Shown in pieces: positions 27,113-36,526 of a stretch of 64,000 bases of DNA (positions are counted from its first letter, which is position 1; each line of letters starts with the position of its first letter). The translations under genes were made by a program, and so were the position numbers. The notes beneath the pieces were generated by a model. That model saw only the letters and a program-made list of their open reading frames with translations. It made no database searches and had not been told where the DNA came from. Source of the DNA: Terriglobia bacterium (GTDB lineage: Bacteria; Acidobacteriota; Terriglobia; Bryobacterales; Bryobacteraceae); assembly GCA_021324185.1 (NCBI GenBank), contig JAJPJN010000076.1, positions 56,948 through 120,947 of the forward strand, written 5' to 3'.

Positions 27113-28145
27113 TCAAACAAGCGCGGGTGAATGGTTCGAAAATACTGCGGTCCGTGTACTGCGCTCCCTGCGTCGTCGCCGCGGTTTCGCCCAGGTGGTC
27201 ATTGCGTCACTGACCAGGCCTGATTCGACTTCGAAGCCGGATTCTCTAAAAATTTGCTCGATCGCCGCTGCTGTCGGCCGGCCACCAACGCTGTGGCTCG
27301 TATCCAGCGCAAAATGCGTGCTCACTTTAGCCAGGAGCTGCTTTGCCGCCGTGAGCACCTGAATTTCAGCACCTTCGATATCGATCTTGCAAAAATCCGG
27401 CTCGCCCCAGCGTGAAAACGCGTCCTCTAGCGTGACGGTCTCAACCGCGTGTACGGGCGCCACGGTAGTGAGTGAAGGCATGCCGGCTAGACAAGAACCG
27501 ATGCTGCCATCCGCATAAAAAGGCGCAGTACCACGGGTCGCAGCCAGCGCCGCGTTGACCGGTGTCACGTTTCTTAAACGGTGGCGCGCGATGTTGCGGA
27601 GGAGAAGCGAGTAACTCAACGGATCAGGCTCAAACGCAATTACCCGTCCTTCCGGTCCTACCAGTGTTGAAAAACAGTATGTCGAAAGTCCGCAATTGGC
27701 GCCAATATCGAATACGCAATCACCGGGACCCGGTATGTACCCCACGCAGATACCCCTCGACAACGTCACTTCGTTCAGAAAACCCGGCCAGCTCAAACTG
27801 CAGTCCCAAGGATTTGCAGGTGTGAAGCCGCGGCTTGGAATAATCGACAATAGACCGCCCCTCCGACACGTCGCATTGGACGGCATCGAAAAAGACATCG
27901 AAGTAACGAGCTATTGTGCTGGCATGCGCAAAGTGCTTTTCGGGTAAAAGAATACTCCGGCTATCTTTCCTGAATTCGAGGCAATCCCCGCGGTTGAGCG
28001 GTTCACATTCATAGCGGCTGCAGACGTGTTTCAAATAAAGCAACACACCACGATTGCGCGGTCCTAAGGCGATTGCCAACCGGACAGCCTGCCGGTGTAG
28101 CTGGGCAGCAACCGCCTGCCACGACAGGTGCCTTTCCGGAAGCAT
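27113..28145 (-). pseudogene. FkbM-family methyltransferase interrupted by a one-base frameshift
   Basis: Two overlapping reading frames together make one FkbM (Methyltransf_21) protein. The first, from ATG 28145, reads through FDVFFDAV, DYSKPRLH and FSERSDVVEGYLRG, then stops at 27720. The second carries YIPGPGDCVFDIGANCGLST, the SAM-binding FDIGAN motif, FEPDPLSYSLLLRN and KIDIEGAE, ending at 27113. They join if one G is removed from the run of four (CCCC on the + strand, 27740-27743); the repaired protein is about 343 residues. The first 53 residues of the second frame when read alone look unlike the family. A sequencing error in the homopolymer or a real frameshift are both possible. It may have methylated a sugar or lipid. 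Confidence 0.75.
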
Positions 28146-28213
28146 ACTCTTTATATCGGTGCAGAAGCGAATGGTCCTTACATTGCCGGAAACGCCGTTC
28201 GTATTCTGAGTAC

Positions 28214-28963
28214 ATGATTGTTTTCGTCACGGGAGCAACTTCCGGTTTTGGTCAGGCGACGGCGCGAAGGTTTGCCGGAGATGGCGCGAAGGTCATCGGC
28301 ACAGGGCGGCGCAAAGAGCGCCTGGAAGATCTCAAAGAAGAACTGGGCGACAATTTTCTGCCGCTTTCTTTTGATGTCCGCTGCCGCGAGCAAGTCGAAA
28401 ATGCCATCCGCAATTTGCCGCCCGATTTCGCTGAAGTGGATGTACTTGTCAACAACGCCGGAGGCGCGCTGGGGCTCGATCCCGCGCAAAAGGCAAATCT
28501 CGAAGATTGGGAGACGATGATCGACGCAAACGTCAAAGGTGTCGTCTATTGCACACGCTTCCTCTTGCCCGGAATGGTAGAGCGCAATCGCGGCCACATC
28601 GTAAATCTGGGCTCAGTGGCAGCCGAGTTTGCGTATCCCGGCGGCAATGTCTATGGCGCGACTAAGGCCTTCGTTCACCAATTCAGTTACGGGTTGCGGG
28701 CCGATCTGCTGGGCACAAACGTCCGCGTGACCGATATTCAGCCGGGCCTGTGCAAGACCGAATTTTCTGAAGTTCGCTTCAAAGGCGACAAACAACGCGC
28801 CGAGGCCGTCTACGAAGGAACGGATCCTTTAACTGCGGACGACATTGCCGATGCCATCCATTGGTGCGTCACGCGCCCGCCGCACGTCAACATCAACGTG
28901 ATGCAACTGATGCCCGTTTGCCAGGCGTTTGGCAACCTTCCCGTAAGCCGGAAAAAGAAGTAA
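28214..28963 (+). CDS. SDR family NADP-dependent oxidoreductase (YdfG-like)
   Basis: A 249-residue short-chain dehydrogenase. Cofactor motif TGATSGFG is at residues 6-13, NNAGG follows, then the catalytic Ser in VNLGSVAA and the YGATK Tyr/Lys pair. Overall it resembles the YdfG (L-allo-threonine/3-hydroxy acid dehydrogenase) group, for example PGLCKTEFSEVRFKGD at the substrate loop, but the substrate is not proven. The start is ATG 28214, where the Rossmann strand begins; the frame upstream is not protein-like. The gene is convergent with the VWFA gene, four bases apart, and divergent from the FkbM pseudogene. Confidence 0.88.
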   Translation: MIVFVTGATSGFGQATARRFAGDGAKVIGTGRRKERLEDLKEELGDNFLPLSFDVRCREQVENAIRNLPPDFAEVDVLVNNAGGALGLDPAQKANLEDWETMIDANVKGVVYCTRFLLPGMVERNRGHIVNLGSVAAEFAYPGGNVYGATKAFVHQFSYGLRADLLGTNVRVTDIQPGLCKTEFSEVRFKGDKQRAEAVYEGTDPLTADDIADAIHWCVTRPPHVNINVMQLMPVCQAFGNLPVSRKKK

Positions 28964-28967
28964 CGGC

Positions 28968-29978
28968 TCAAATGCCGCGCTGCGGCCGGTATCCAGGTCG
29001 CGCGCGGATCTTATACTTTTTGGCCGCATCGGACGTCATTTCGACGCGAATGCGGCGAAACCCTTCGTTCGGGTTTGGTTGCGGGTAGTACGTGATCGTG
29101 TAACTGTTGCCCAGGTCTTCGCGAATCGATTCAAACGCTTCCACCTGCTTCTGCCACGTCTTGGCGAAATAGTTCTTGCCGCCCGTGTTGGTGGAGATGC
29201 GTTTGAAGATCGTGGCCGAGATCGGGTCTTTGTTCACCTCGCTGGTCGAGATCACATAAATCGGAATGCCTTCGTCCTCGGCCACAGCCCGGACATCGTC
29301 GGGCGCCACCATGCTGGCGTTATCCGGCCCGTTCGAAAACACAATCACCACTTTGCGGCCTGGAATTTTCGCCGCATCGCGCAGCGTCAGAAGCAGGCAA
29401 TTGTATAGCGCCGAATCATCGCCCGCCACTGCTCTGCGCAGGCCGGCGATCGCCGTCGTCCGGTCTCGGTTCAGCGGCACGGCGCGGTTCAAATTCCGGC
29501 TATAGGTGTATACCGCCACCGAATCGGCGCGATCCAGCCCGCGGATAAAATCGGCAATCGCATCGGAGGCGTAAACGAATCCGCGATACATATAGTTACT
29601 CGTATCGAACAGGATGAATACATTCGTGCCGCCTGTATCCTGCCGTAAATCCAATACCCCTGGGCCGCCCTCCGTATCAGCCGGATTCCCGGAATGTAGC
29701 GGCCGGGTTTCGCCGTTCGCCAGCACCTGTAGCGGGGCATGATTGCCCTCGGTAAAGGTGGCGATCTTCTGCGGGATGTCGTCTTCGTAGACCTTGAAAT
29801 CTTTCGGCTTCAGCCCGTTCACGTATTTACCGTGCGAATCGGTGACGGTGAAGCTAAGCACAACCATGTCCACCTTGACACGGAAGGTAGTCTGATCCTG
29901 ATTCTGGGCCGCGAGCCAGATTCCTGCCACGAGCGTAATCGCCGCGGCCGTAGCAGCAGTACGAATGAAGGTTCTCAA
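28968..29978 (-). CDS. Secreted VWFA-related protein (acidobacterial type)
   Basis: A 336-residue exported protein with a signal peptide (ends IWLAAQN). A short N-terminal beta-domain (FRVKVDMVVLSFTVTDSHGKYVNGLKPKDFKVYED) is the hallmark of the acidobacterial VWFA-related family. A von Willebrand A domain follows, with NVFILFDTSNYM at its first strand; the fifth residue of the D-x-S-x-S metal motif is Tyr rather than Ser. The C-terminus is SYTITYYPQPNPNEGFRRIRVEM. The function of the family is not known; metal-dependent protein binding outside the cytoplasm is inferred. It starts three bases after the stop of a 1151-residue gene. Confidence 0.85.
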   Translation of the reverse strand: MRTFIRTAATAAAITLVAGIWLAAQNQDQTTFRVKVDMVVLSFTVTDSHGKYVNGLKPKDFKVYEDDIPQKIATFTEGNHAPLQVLANGETRPLHSGNPADTEGGPGVLDLRQDTGGTNVFILFDTSNYMYRGFVYASDAIADFIRGLDRADSVAVYTYSRNLNRAVPLNRDRTTAIAGLRRAVAGDDSALYNCLLLTLRDAAKIPGRKVVIVFSNGPDNASMVAPDDVRAVAEDEGIPIYVISTSEVNKDPISATIFKRISTNTGGKNYFAKTWQKQVEAFESIREDLGNSYTITYYPQPNPNEGFRRIRVEMTSDAAKKYKIRARPGYRPQRGI

Positions 29979-29981
29979 GGG

Positions 29982-32900
29982 TCAGTTCTCCGAAGTATGA
30001 ATGTTTGCTTGCAGCACGCTTTTCTGTTGTATATTCGTGCCCACCGTCTGCAAGGAGCGCAATAGCGCCGGCCAATCTTCCAGGTGCGTCGCAAAGATGT
30101 TTTCGATGGTAGCGCGATTCCACTCGGGCACATAAGCATCGAGCTCGCTGACGGGCACTCCGGCTTGATCGGCAAGCGCAGCGTAGTAGAGATTATTCGA
30201 CTCCCAGCTTTCCGCCAGAATGCGGCTCGAATAGCCCATCAGCGCGGGGAAAATTCGCAAATAGAGCAGCCCCGGTTGCAGCGAATGCGTCAGAGTCGGC
30301 TTCGGAGTACCAAAGGCGTGCGCAATGGCTTCGGCTGAAAGCGCTGGGTCATTTTGCGACGCCATTTCCTCGATCTCCATCGAGTACACATCGGGCGACA
30401 CATTGCTCAGTTTCGGATCCGACGCCATGGCATAGAGCGCCGAAATGGGAACCTCTGCAACGGCCCTTTTGAAATCGCCGCTTTGCAGTTGATCCTCCAG
30501 CAACTCGATGCGCCCGGGCGGAGCAAACCGGCGGTAGGAATTTATAACCGCCGCTTCGACTGAAGGATTCATCGCCGCCGCCGCCAGCAAAGATTCACCA
30601 CGCCGGATATGCAGATTCACCCAGCGCAGTTGCTCCGGGGTCACATTGCGCCAGCGCGTGACAGTTACGTCCACGATCATTTGCGGCACCAGATCGGCCC
30701 AGATCAAGGCCTGTTCGCGCTTGGGCGAAAGGAAATTCTGTTCCGCCTCAGCCACTGCGTACGGCAGCGTAATGAGCGAGCCCACCAGCCGCCCGCCCGC
30801 GCTTTCCGGCCAGCCGCTACCGGCTACCTCGGTGCTGCTCCACTCGGACGGCGTATTCTCCGGGCCGATGAAATCGTGGCTGCGCACAAACGAGGAGTTC
30901 GTCAGCAGCAACTGAGCGCCTGGGGGCGCATAGTAGCTGTACAAGAGGCCCACGAGTGAATCGCGCAGAAAAGGCGCCAGCGCATCCCGCGCATCTCTCT
31001 TATCCGGATTCTTGACCAGCTTTGCGACAACCAGCTTTTTCTCCTGCTCGATGTGCTTGTCGCTCCAATAGCCGACCGAGTAGGTGTTGCGCTCTTCCGC
31101 CGAAAGCGAGCCTCGTAGCGATTGAGTCTCCTGCAAGCGGTCAATCTGATCGTCCAGGCTTTTGACAATCTTGGGATCAACAGCCTGTTTGCCTGCGCCG
31201 TCCGCGACTGCAAAAAGGCTATCCAGAGGAGCGAGTAGCTGCGCGTCGAAAATTCGCAAGAAATTTTCGGCCGGTGAGACCGGTTCATTCCCGCTTACAG
31301 GCCGCAGTTTGCCCACCAGAAGCTCAACGATCTGTTCCTGCGGCATAGAGCCGGGCTGTCTTCCGGCAGCGGCAAGCAGCGCATCCACGCCGGAGCGCCC
31401 CGCATCGAAAACATCGGCCTCCTGTTTGATATGCCCGAACGGGCTGATGATTTTCGTGAAGCTCGCGTCTTCTCTTGCGGCTGGAATAGAGTTCTGCAGC
31501 ACCAGGATGCGCCACAAACCGGTAAGCGCTTGCAGGGTGCCGACCGCATCGGCGCGCAGAAGAGCGTCATGCGTGTCTTTCGTCGCCTTACATAAATCGA
31601 GGTACTGGCCGATTGCGTTTTCACTCAAACCCGGCGCATCGGCGAAGAGCGCATATTGCGCTCCATAAGCGCGATAGCTGGCAACCAGGCGCGCCGCAAG
31701 CTGTGCCGAAACAGGCTTTGCACGGCCCCGGTCGATATCGTTCAACGCGAGGAAGATTTTGAGCGGCTCGTTTTCGACGCTCTTGCGGCTGAGCGCGAAG
31801 AGCGCCTCGACGACGTCGTCGGAGTTGCGCCAGGTTGCGGCCGAGCGCGTCAGCTTGCCGTCATATTTTCCGTGCGGATGGTGAATAAAAAGATTGCGCC
31901 ACACTTCGAGGTCGCCCGGGATATGCGGACGGCCATCCGGGTCGACCCGCAGCGATGTTGCGAGCAATATCAATTCCGTGCTGGAGCGGAACACCGGCCG
32001 CGCCGGGCCAGGGCTGGTGATCTTCCCGCGTAGCGCATCGTAAAAACGCTTCATGCGTTCCGGTTGCGTCAGGTACGCCTGTGTCGGACCTTCGATGCGG
32101 GACAGCGTGTCGAAATAACTCGCCATCCAGCCGTCGTCGGTTGCAATCAGCTTTTCGAAAAATGCGCCGGGATTGCTCGGCGAAACTCCAACCATGGAAG
32201 CCCATACTTTGGGTGAGCCGGGTACGACGGCAGCGCCGTCCCGAATCTGGAACATATTGCCGAAGAAATCGAGAACGTGCGCATAAATCTTCAGCTTTGC
32301 CGCGCTTGCCTGCTGCCGTAAAGCTGCCGCTGTCGTGCGGTCGAGATGCGACAAGCCCAGATAAAGCCGGCAGATCGAAGGATCGGCTAGAAATGCATCC
32401 AGAAAATCGGCTTGCGGATTCTGATTCGCCGCTTCAATCCAGTAGCGCGCGTTGTAGAGAACCGGCACTTGGCTGGGTGCATAGGGAAATTCGAACCGGT
32501 GATTGGCGCGCAGGTCCTGCTCCAGTTCCGTCAACGGAAAACCTGAGTCGTCGGTAAGAAAAGCGCGTGTGGCATTTACGGTTTCAAGCACCATGTCGCT
32601 GCCGCAGGCGCCGCGCATCCGGTAACCAAGCACCTTCAGAAGATTGCCGGTTTCTTCGCTGTCGCAAGCAGGGATGACAATCTTTCCATTGCGCGCCATC
32701 GCCTGCAACTCGCGCGCTTGCCCGATGTACCGGACCAACAGGCGCAGATATTCGGTCTGCTGCAGGGCCTCATTTCCGGAGGCCTCGTAGCCGTTGGTCA
32801 CAACGTTGCGCGCCAGTGCCGGCAAGAGCTCCTCGGGCGCGACATCGGGCGACAGCGCCGCCATTCGGGCAAACGAGGACAAAGGTCCGGGTATAGAAAT

Positions 32901-33437
32901 TGACGAATAGTGCTGTTCCGGCTTCACCCGCGGCCTCATCTGCAAGTCCTGACCGCCTGCAGCCCGGTATTGCTCGAGATCACGCGCCAGATCGGCATCG
33001 CGGCCGTCCATAAAATCGATGAGCACGGCCTGCTTCAAAGCCAACTGTCTGGAATGCGGGTCGCTTTCGGCAGCCGCCCACTTCAGATAGGCATCGCGGC
33101 GCCCATCGGCCGCATGGCGGTCCAGAAAGAGAGCGAACGACTTCAGCCCGTTGGGCGTGCCGTCACTCGCCTGCTTCTTGAGCAGCGCAAACGCGCCCAC
33201 AACGTCACCGGCGTTTTCACGCTGCTGGGCCGCATCGGGCGTGCTTCGGTCCGCCCCTCCCCAACCCGCCAGCGACACGCTGACGGCGCACAGGCTCGCA
33301 GTTAAAAAACGAGAAACCGCTTTGAAGAAACGGCCATTCCGAAAAAAGGCATTCACGGCGCAACGCCCCCAACTTCTCAAAGTGCCCGGGCCGAACCGTA
33401 CCCTGGGCATTCCGATGCTCGAAATACCGAAAGGCAC
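29982..33437 (-). CDS. Large exported helical protein of unknown function
   Basis: An 1151-residue protein, mostly alpha-helical with no repeated motif I can name. A hydrophobic segment (FLTASLCAVSVSLAG, residues about 44-58) acts as a signal or anchor. With the ATG at 33437 it lies far from the N-terminus, so GTG 33356 (VNAFFRNGRFFKAVSRF) may be the true start. Helix-rich parts with Leu/Ala/Arg patterns suggest TPR-like or HEAT-like solenoids. The stop is three bases before the VWFA gene, and the two form an operon. An inverted repeat lies in the upstream divergent region at 33498-33517. I recognise no domain family; it may be lineage-specific. Confidence 0.7.
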   Translation of the reverse strand: MPFGISSIGMPRVRFGPGTLRSWGRCAVNAFFRNGRFFKAVSRFLTASLCAVSVSLAGWGGADRSTPDAAQQRENAGDVVGAFALLKKQASDGTPNGLKSFALFLDRHAADGRRDAYLKWAAAESDPHSRQLALKQAVLIDFMDGRDADLARDLEQYRAAGGQDLQMRPRVKPEQHYSSISIPGPLSSFARMAALSPDVAPEELLPALARNVVTNGYEASGNEALQQTEYLRLLVRYIGQARELQAMARNGKIVIPACDSEETGNLLKVLGYRMRGACGSDMVLETVNATRAFLTDDSGFPLTELEQDLRANHRFEFPYAPSQVPVLYNARYWIEAANQNPQADFLDAFLADPSICRLYLGLSHLDRTTAAALRQQASAAKLKIYAHVLDFFGNMFQIRDGAAVVPGSPKVWASMVGVSPSNPGAFFEKLIATDDGWMASYFDTLSRIEGPTQAYLTQPERMKRFYDALRGKITSPGPARPVFRSSTELILLATSLRVDPDGRPHIPGDLEVWRNLFIHHPHGKYDGKLTRSAATWRNSDDVVEALFALSRKSVENEPLKIFLALNDIDRGRAKPVSAQLAARLVASYRAYGAQYALFADAPGLSENAIGQYLDLCKATKDTHDALLRADAVGTLQALTGLWRILVLQNSIPAAREDASFTKIISPFGHIKQEADVFDAGRSGVDALLAAAGRQPGSMPQEQIVELLVGKLRPVSGNEPVSPAENFLRIFDAQLLAPLDSLFAVADGAGKQAVDPKIVKSLDDQIDRLQETQSLRGSLSAEERNTYSVGYWSDKHIEQEKKLVVAKLVKNPDKRDARDALAPFLRDSLVGLLYSYYAPPGAQLLLTNSSFVRSHDFIGPENTPSEWSSTEVAGSGWPESAGGRLVGSLITLPYAVAEAEQNFLSPKREQALIWADLVPQMIVDVTVTRWRNVTPEQLRWVNLHIRRGESLLAAAAMNPSVEAAVINSYRRFAPPGRIELLEDQLQSGDFKRAVAEVPISALYAMASDPKLSNVSPDVYSMEIEEMASQNDPALSAEAIAHAFGTPKPTLTHSLQPGLLYLRIFPALMGYSSRILAESWESNNLYYAALADQAGVPVSELDAYVPEWNRATIENIFATHLEDWPALLRSLQTVGTNIQQKSVLQANIHTSEN

Positions 33438-33497
33438 TGCCCGGCTGCCAAGCTGGCTTGGTTTTCTAATCTATCATTCGTGCATCGAGCCGGAACA

Positions 33498-33517
33498 GGA
33501 AACTGTCAAGAGTTTCC
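33498..33517. promoter_or_regulatory. Inverted repeat in divergent promoter region
   Basis: GGAAACT, six-base spacer GTCAAG, AGTTTCC: perfect seven-base arms in the short region between the leftward 1151-residue gene and the rightward GT39 gene. The position fits an operator shared by both genes. The alternative is chance. Confidence 0.35.
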
Positions 33518-33602
33518 TAACGATTACCCTATTGCCTCGCCATAGAGCAGCCGATGCGGAAAGAGAGCGGCCCGGAGGCCTTTCCGGTCCGCCGCCTTGT
33601 TT

Positions 33603-35192
33603 ATGTCCTCCGCTTCGCTGGCGTGGCCTGCGGCAAAACTCAGCATTCGTTCCGGCGCCTTCCATCGCATCGGGCTTTATTTGCTGGTTGCGTTGATTGC
33701 CGGAATGTATCTGTTTCCGTTCATGCACGTGCTTTCGGGCGCCACCGATGAGGGCCTGTACGTCTATGAAGCGCAGCAGGCGGCGCAAGGCGCTATTCCG
33801 GGTCGCGATTTCTTACAAGAGAATCCGCCGGGAGCTTATTACTGGTTGGCACTATGGTTTCGCCTATTCGGGACCAGCATGACCACGGCGCGCATGGTGC
33901 TCTTAGCTACTGGCGTAGGCACGGTTCTGCTCTTGGTCTATCTGGCCCGGCGCATCGGGAGCACGGGTATGTGCGCGGCCGGTTTCATTCTGATCACTTC
34001 CATCCCGCTGACGCCCATCAATTCACCCCACTATGATTCGAATTTGTTTGCGCTGGCAGCGTTTGCCGTATTCCTCGCGGGCGCGGATTCGATGCTTGAG
34101 GACAGAATCCGCTATTGGCCTTTTCTGTTCGCCGGCCTGTTAGCGGGCTGGGTCAGTTGCCTGCTTCAGCAAAAGGGATTTCTATTTCTGGCAGCGTTCC
34201 TAGCCAGTCTGTTCTTCCTGCATCGCAGGCGCGCCATCCGGCCGTGTGTGCTGATGATTACCGCATACGCGTCAGTCCTGATTGCACAAATCATTCCTTA
34301 CCTGATCTGGCACGCGCTTCCCGATCTGTTTTTCAGCATGGTCGAGCTGCCGCTTTCAAGCTATAACCACGTCAATAACGTTCCTTATGGCTACCCGCTT
34401 TGGACCGTATGGTTCCCAGGCCTTTTCGGCCGCCTGGAAGCAAATGTTTCGGCGCTCGTAAACGCGCCCATTCTCCTGGCCATGACGCTGCCAATGCTGC
34501 TCATTCTGCTCGCGCCGCTGCTGGTGGCGGCCCTCGGGTATGCCTTCAGGGCGCGCGCGTTCAGCAAACGCCTCATTCCGTACTGGATCACTGCTTATGC
34601 GATGTGGCTCTCGGAATTGCACCGGCAGGATATCAGTCATTTGCGCAACGGCTGCGTTCTGCTTGTGTTGTTGTTTTTCGCTTTGTGCGAAAACTATGCG
34701 GGGCGGCTGCTCAGAGTCTCAGCACTCACCATAGTGATTGGAACTCTGTCGCTCGGTACGACCGTTCTAAACGGCGCGTTGCAGGCGCGCACGCCGGTTA
34801 CGACACGCCGTGGAACTCTTTTCGCGCAGGCAAAAGATCCGGTGCTGGAGTTTTTGCTGTCACATACGCAGCCCGGCGAGTTTGTCTTCGTCTACCCGTA
34901 TGCGCCCGCGTACTATTTCCTGGCGGATGTGCGGAATCCCACTCGCATCAATGCGATTGTCGATCAACGCGATAACCCCGCAATCGAACAACTGATACGC
35001 GATCTGGCAGCCAATAAGCCGCGCTATGTGCTGGTTCAGACGAAACTGATCGGAGATGGCATCCGCACGATTTTTCCCGGATTTCCAGTGCCCCCGCCGC
35101 AGGATCGCCTGATTGACCGTTATGTTACGGCACACTATCATCAGGTCGCATCGATCGCCGCTTTTCAAATCCTGGAAAGAAATAGGGGATAG
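33603..35192 (+). CDS. GT39/ArnT-like membrane glycosyltransferase
   Basis: A 529-residue integral membrane protein with about ten to twelve hydrophobic helices and a soluble C-terminal tail. The loop after the first helix reads SGATDEGLYVYEAQ, the Asp-Glu pair at the position of the GT39/GT83 active-site loop that accepts a polyprenyl-phosphate sugar. A further loop reads GRDFLQENPPGAYYWLA. This family transfers sugars from lipid carriers to proteins or lipid A; which one here is unknown. The start is uncertain: TTG 33597 or ATG 33603 (used). The gene is convergent with lgt, separated by one base. Confidence 0.75.
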   Translation: MSSASLAWPAAKLSIRSGAFHRIGLYLLVALIAGMYLFPFMHVLSGATDEGLYVYEAQQAAQGAIPGRDFLQENPPGAYYWLALWFRLFGTSMTTARMVLLATGVGTVLLLVYLARRIGSTGMCAAGFILITSIPLTPINSPHYDSNLFALAAFAVFLAGADSMLEDRIRYWPFLFAGLLAGWVSCLLQQKGFLFLAAFLASLFFLHRRRAIRPCVLMITAYASVLIAQIIPYLIWHALPDLFFSMVELPLSSYNHVNNVPYGYPLWTVWFPGLFGRLEANVSALVNAPILLAMTLPMLLILLAPLLVAALGYAFRARAFSKRLIPYWITAYAMWLSELHRQDISHLRNGCVLLVLLFFALCENYAGRLLRVSALTIVIGTLSLGTTVLNGALQARTPVTTRRGTLFAQAKDPVLEFLLSHTQPGEFVFVYPYAPAYYFLADVRNPTRINAIVDQRDNPAIEQLIRDLAANKPRYVLVQTKLIGDGIRTIFPGFPVPPPQDRLIDRYVTAHYHQVASIAAFQILERNRG

Positions 35193-35193
35193 A

Positions 35194-35994
35194 CTAGGCG
35201 CGCAAACTGGTCGCGCTGGGCTCGACGGTAGCGCGCGATGGCTTGATTCGCAATAGCAAAAGCGCGCCCAAAAGCAGCAACGCCAGAGCAATCCACTGGG
35301 TCAGCGAAAACGGGCCGGCGAGCGGCTGCTCGTGTACACGGAAGAATTCAATAATGAAGCGAGCCGTCGAATAAAGAACGAGATATAAGCCGATCACTTG
35401 CCCCGGACGATGGCTCCGGCCCACCTGCCGTAACAGAAACCAGAAGATGAACAGATCCGCCGCCGATTCGTACAACTGCACCGGATGCAGCGGTTTGTCG
35501 AGCGGGAGATCAGGTGAAGCAAAATTCGAACGGAAGCGCACACCCCAGGGCAGGTAGCACACTCTGCCCCAACAGCAGCCCGCGGCAAAGCAACCCAATC
35601 TTCCAATCGCCTGGCCTACAGCGATTCCTGGAGCGAAGATGTCCATTGTTTTGAGTACCGGAAGCTTCTGCCGTTCGATGTAGAGATAACCGAAGATCAG
35701 TGCGACGATGAAGCCGCCGTGAAACACACCCGCAGCCTGTAAGGTCGCCATCGAAAAGATCTGTCCCGGATCGCGGATGTAATCGCCGATGTCGAACAGA
35801 AACATGAACAGCTTTGCGCCAATAATGCCGGCGATTGCGCAATAGACCGCGATGTTCGTGATTTTGTCGGGGGGTAAACCCGCGCGGCGGGCAAGCCGGG
35901 TCGTAATGGCAAGACCGGTTAAAAAAGCGATGGCGATCAGTACGCCATAGGTGGGAACGTAGAACGAACCGATCCGGAACAGTACGGGAAACAT
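35194..35994 (-). CDS. lgt: Prolipoprotein diacylglyceryl transferase
   Basis: A 266-residue inner-membrane enzyme that moves diacylglycerol from phosphatidylglycerol to the Cys of prolipoproteins, the first step of lipoprotein maturation. The signature is present as GQAIGRLGCFAAGCCWGRV with LPWGVRF after it, and HPVQLYES follows. Seven helices are expected and at least six are visible. It follows lspA by four bases, the last gene of ileS-lspA-lgt. The next step after Lgt is LspA, encoded beside it. Confidence 0.95.
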   Translation of the reverse strand: MFPVLFRIGSFYVPTYGVLIAIAFLTGLAITTRLARRAGLPPDKITNIAVYCAIAGIIGAKLFMFLFDIGDYIRDPGQIFSMATLQAAGVFHGGFIVALIFGYLYIERQKLPVLKTMDIFAPGIAVGQAIGRLGCFAAGCCWGRVCYLPWGVRFRSNFASPDLPLDKPLHPVQLYESAADLFIFWFLLRQVGRSHRPGQVIGLYLVLYSTARFIIEFFRVHEQPLAGPFSLTQWIALALLLLGALLLLRIKPSRATVEPSATSLRA

Positions 35995-35998
35995 GAGT

Positions 35999-36526
35999 CT
36001 ACTTGGGGGCTATCCCTTCTTTGATGTTCGCGCGGTGCGGTTTGATCAGGTCAAATAGCAGCAGAATGGCTCCTATGGTAATGGCGCTATCAGCAACATT
36101 GAAGGCGGGGAAGGCCCAGGCGCCGTGATACACCTCAATGAAGTCCGTGACGGTGCCGCGAAGTATCCGATCCAACAAATTCCCGATAGCGCCCCCTAAT
36201 ATAAACGCAAGTCCGAAGCGCGTGGCGGCAGAGCGAAACGCGCCGTTCCGGCTCCAAAGAGCTGATGCCACAAAGACCAGAACAGCGCCTGAGATGCCGA
36301 TCAGAACAATGCTGCGGATTACCGGTTCGCCTTCGGCTAAAACGCCGAAAGCTGCGCCGGGATTTTCCGCATGAACAATTCTCAGCCACCCCGGGATAAC
36401 CGAAACGGTGTCGAACGGGCTCAGCGAATGCAGGATCAGGACCTTGCTAATGCGATCGGCAATAAGAATCATGAGCGCAGCGGCAAGCGCTGAAATACGG
36501 GCGCCGGCTTCACGCGAAATTCCCAC
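35999..36526 (-). CDS. lspA: Lipoprotein signal peptidase (GTG start)
   Basis: A 175-residue aspartic membrane peptidase that cuts prolipoproteins after Lgt. Four helices and the catalytic Asp pair in GNLLDR and FNVADS. An ATG at 36568 would place the first 14 residues inside the ileS coding sequence; GTG 36526, whose first base is shared with the ileS TAG, is more likely and gives normal family length. The operon order ileS-lspA is conserved in many bacteria. Confidence 0.93.
   Translation of the reverse strand: MGISREAGARISALAAALMILIADRISKVLILHSLSPFDTVSVIPGWLRIVHAENPGAAFGVLAEGEPVIRSIVLIGISGAVLVFVASALWSRNGAFRSAATRFGLAFILGGAIGNLLDRILRGTVTDFIEVYHGAWAFPAFNVADSAITIGAILLLFDLIKPHRANIKEGIAPK

Noticed and set aside
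27113..27898. FkbM gene annotated as an intact 261-residue protein
   Set aside because: The N-terminal 53 residues do not look like the family, whereas the overlapping frame does; a frameshifted longer gene explains both.
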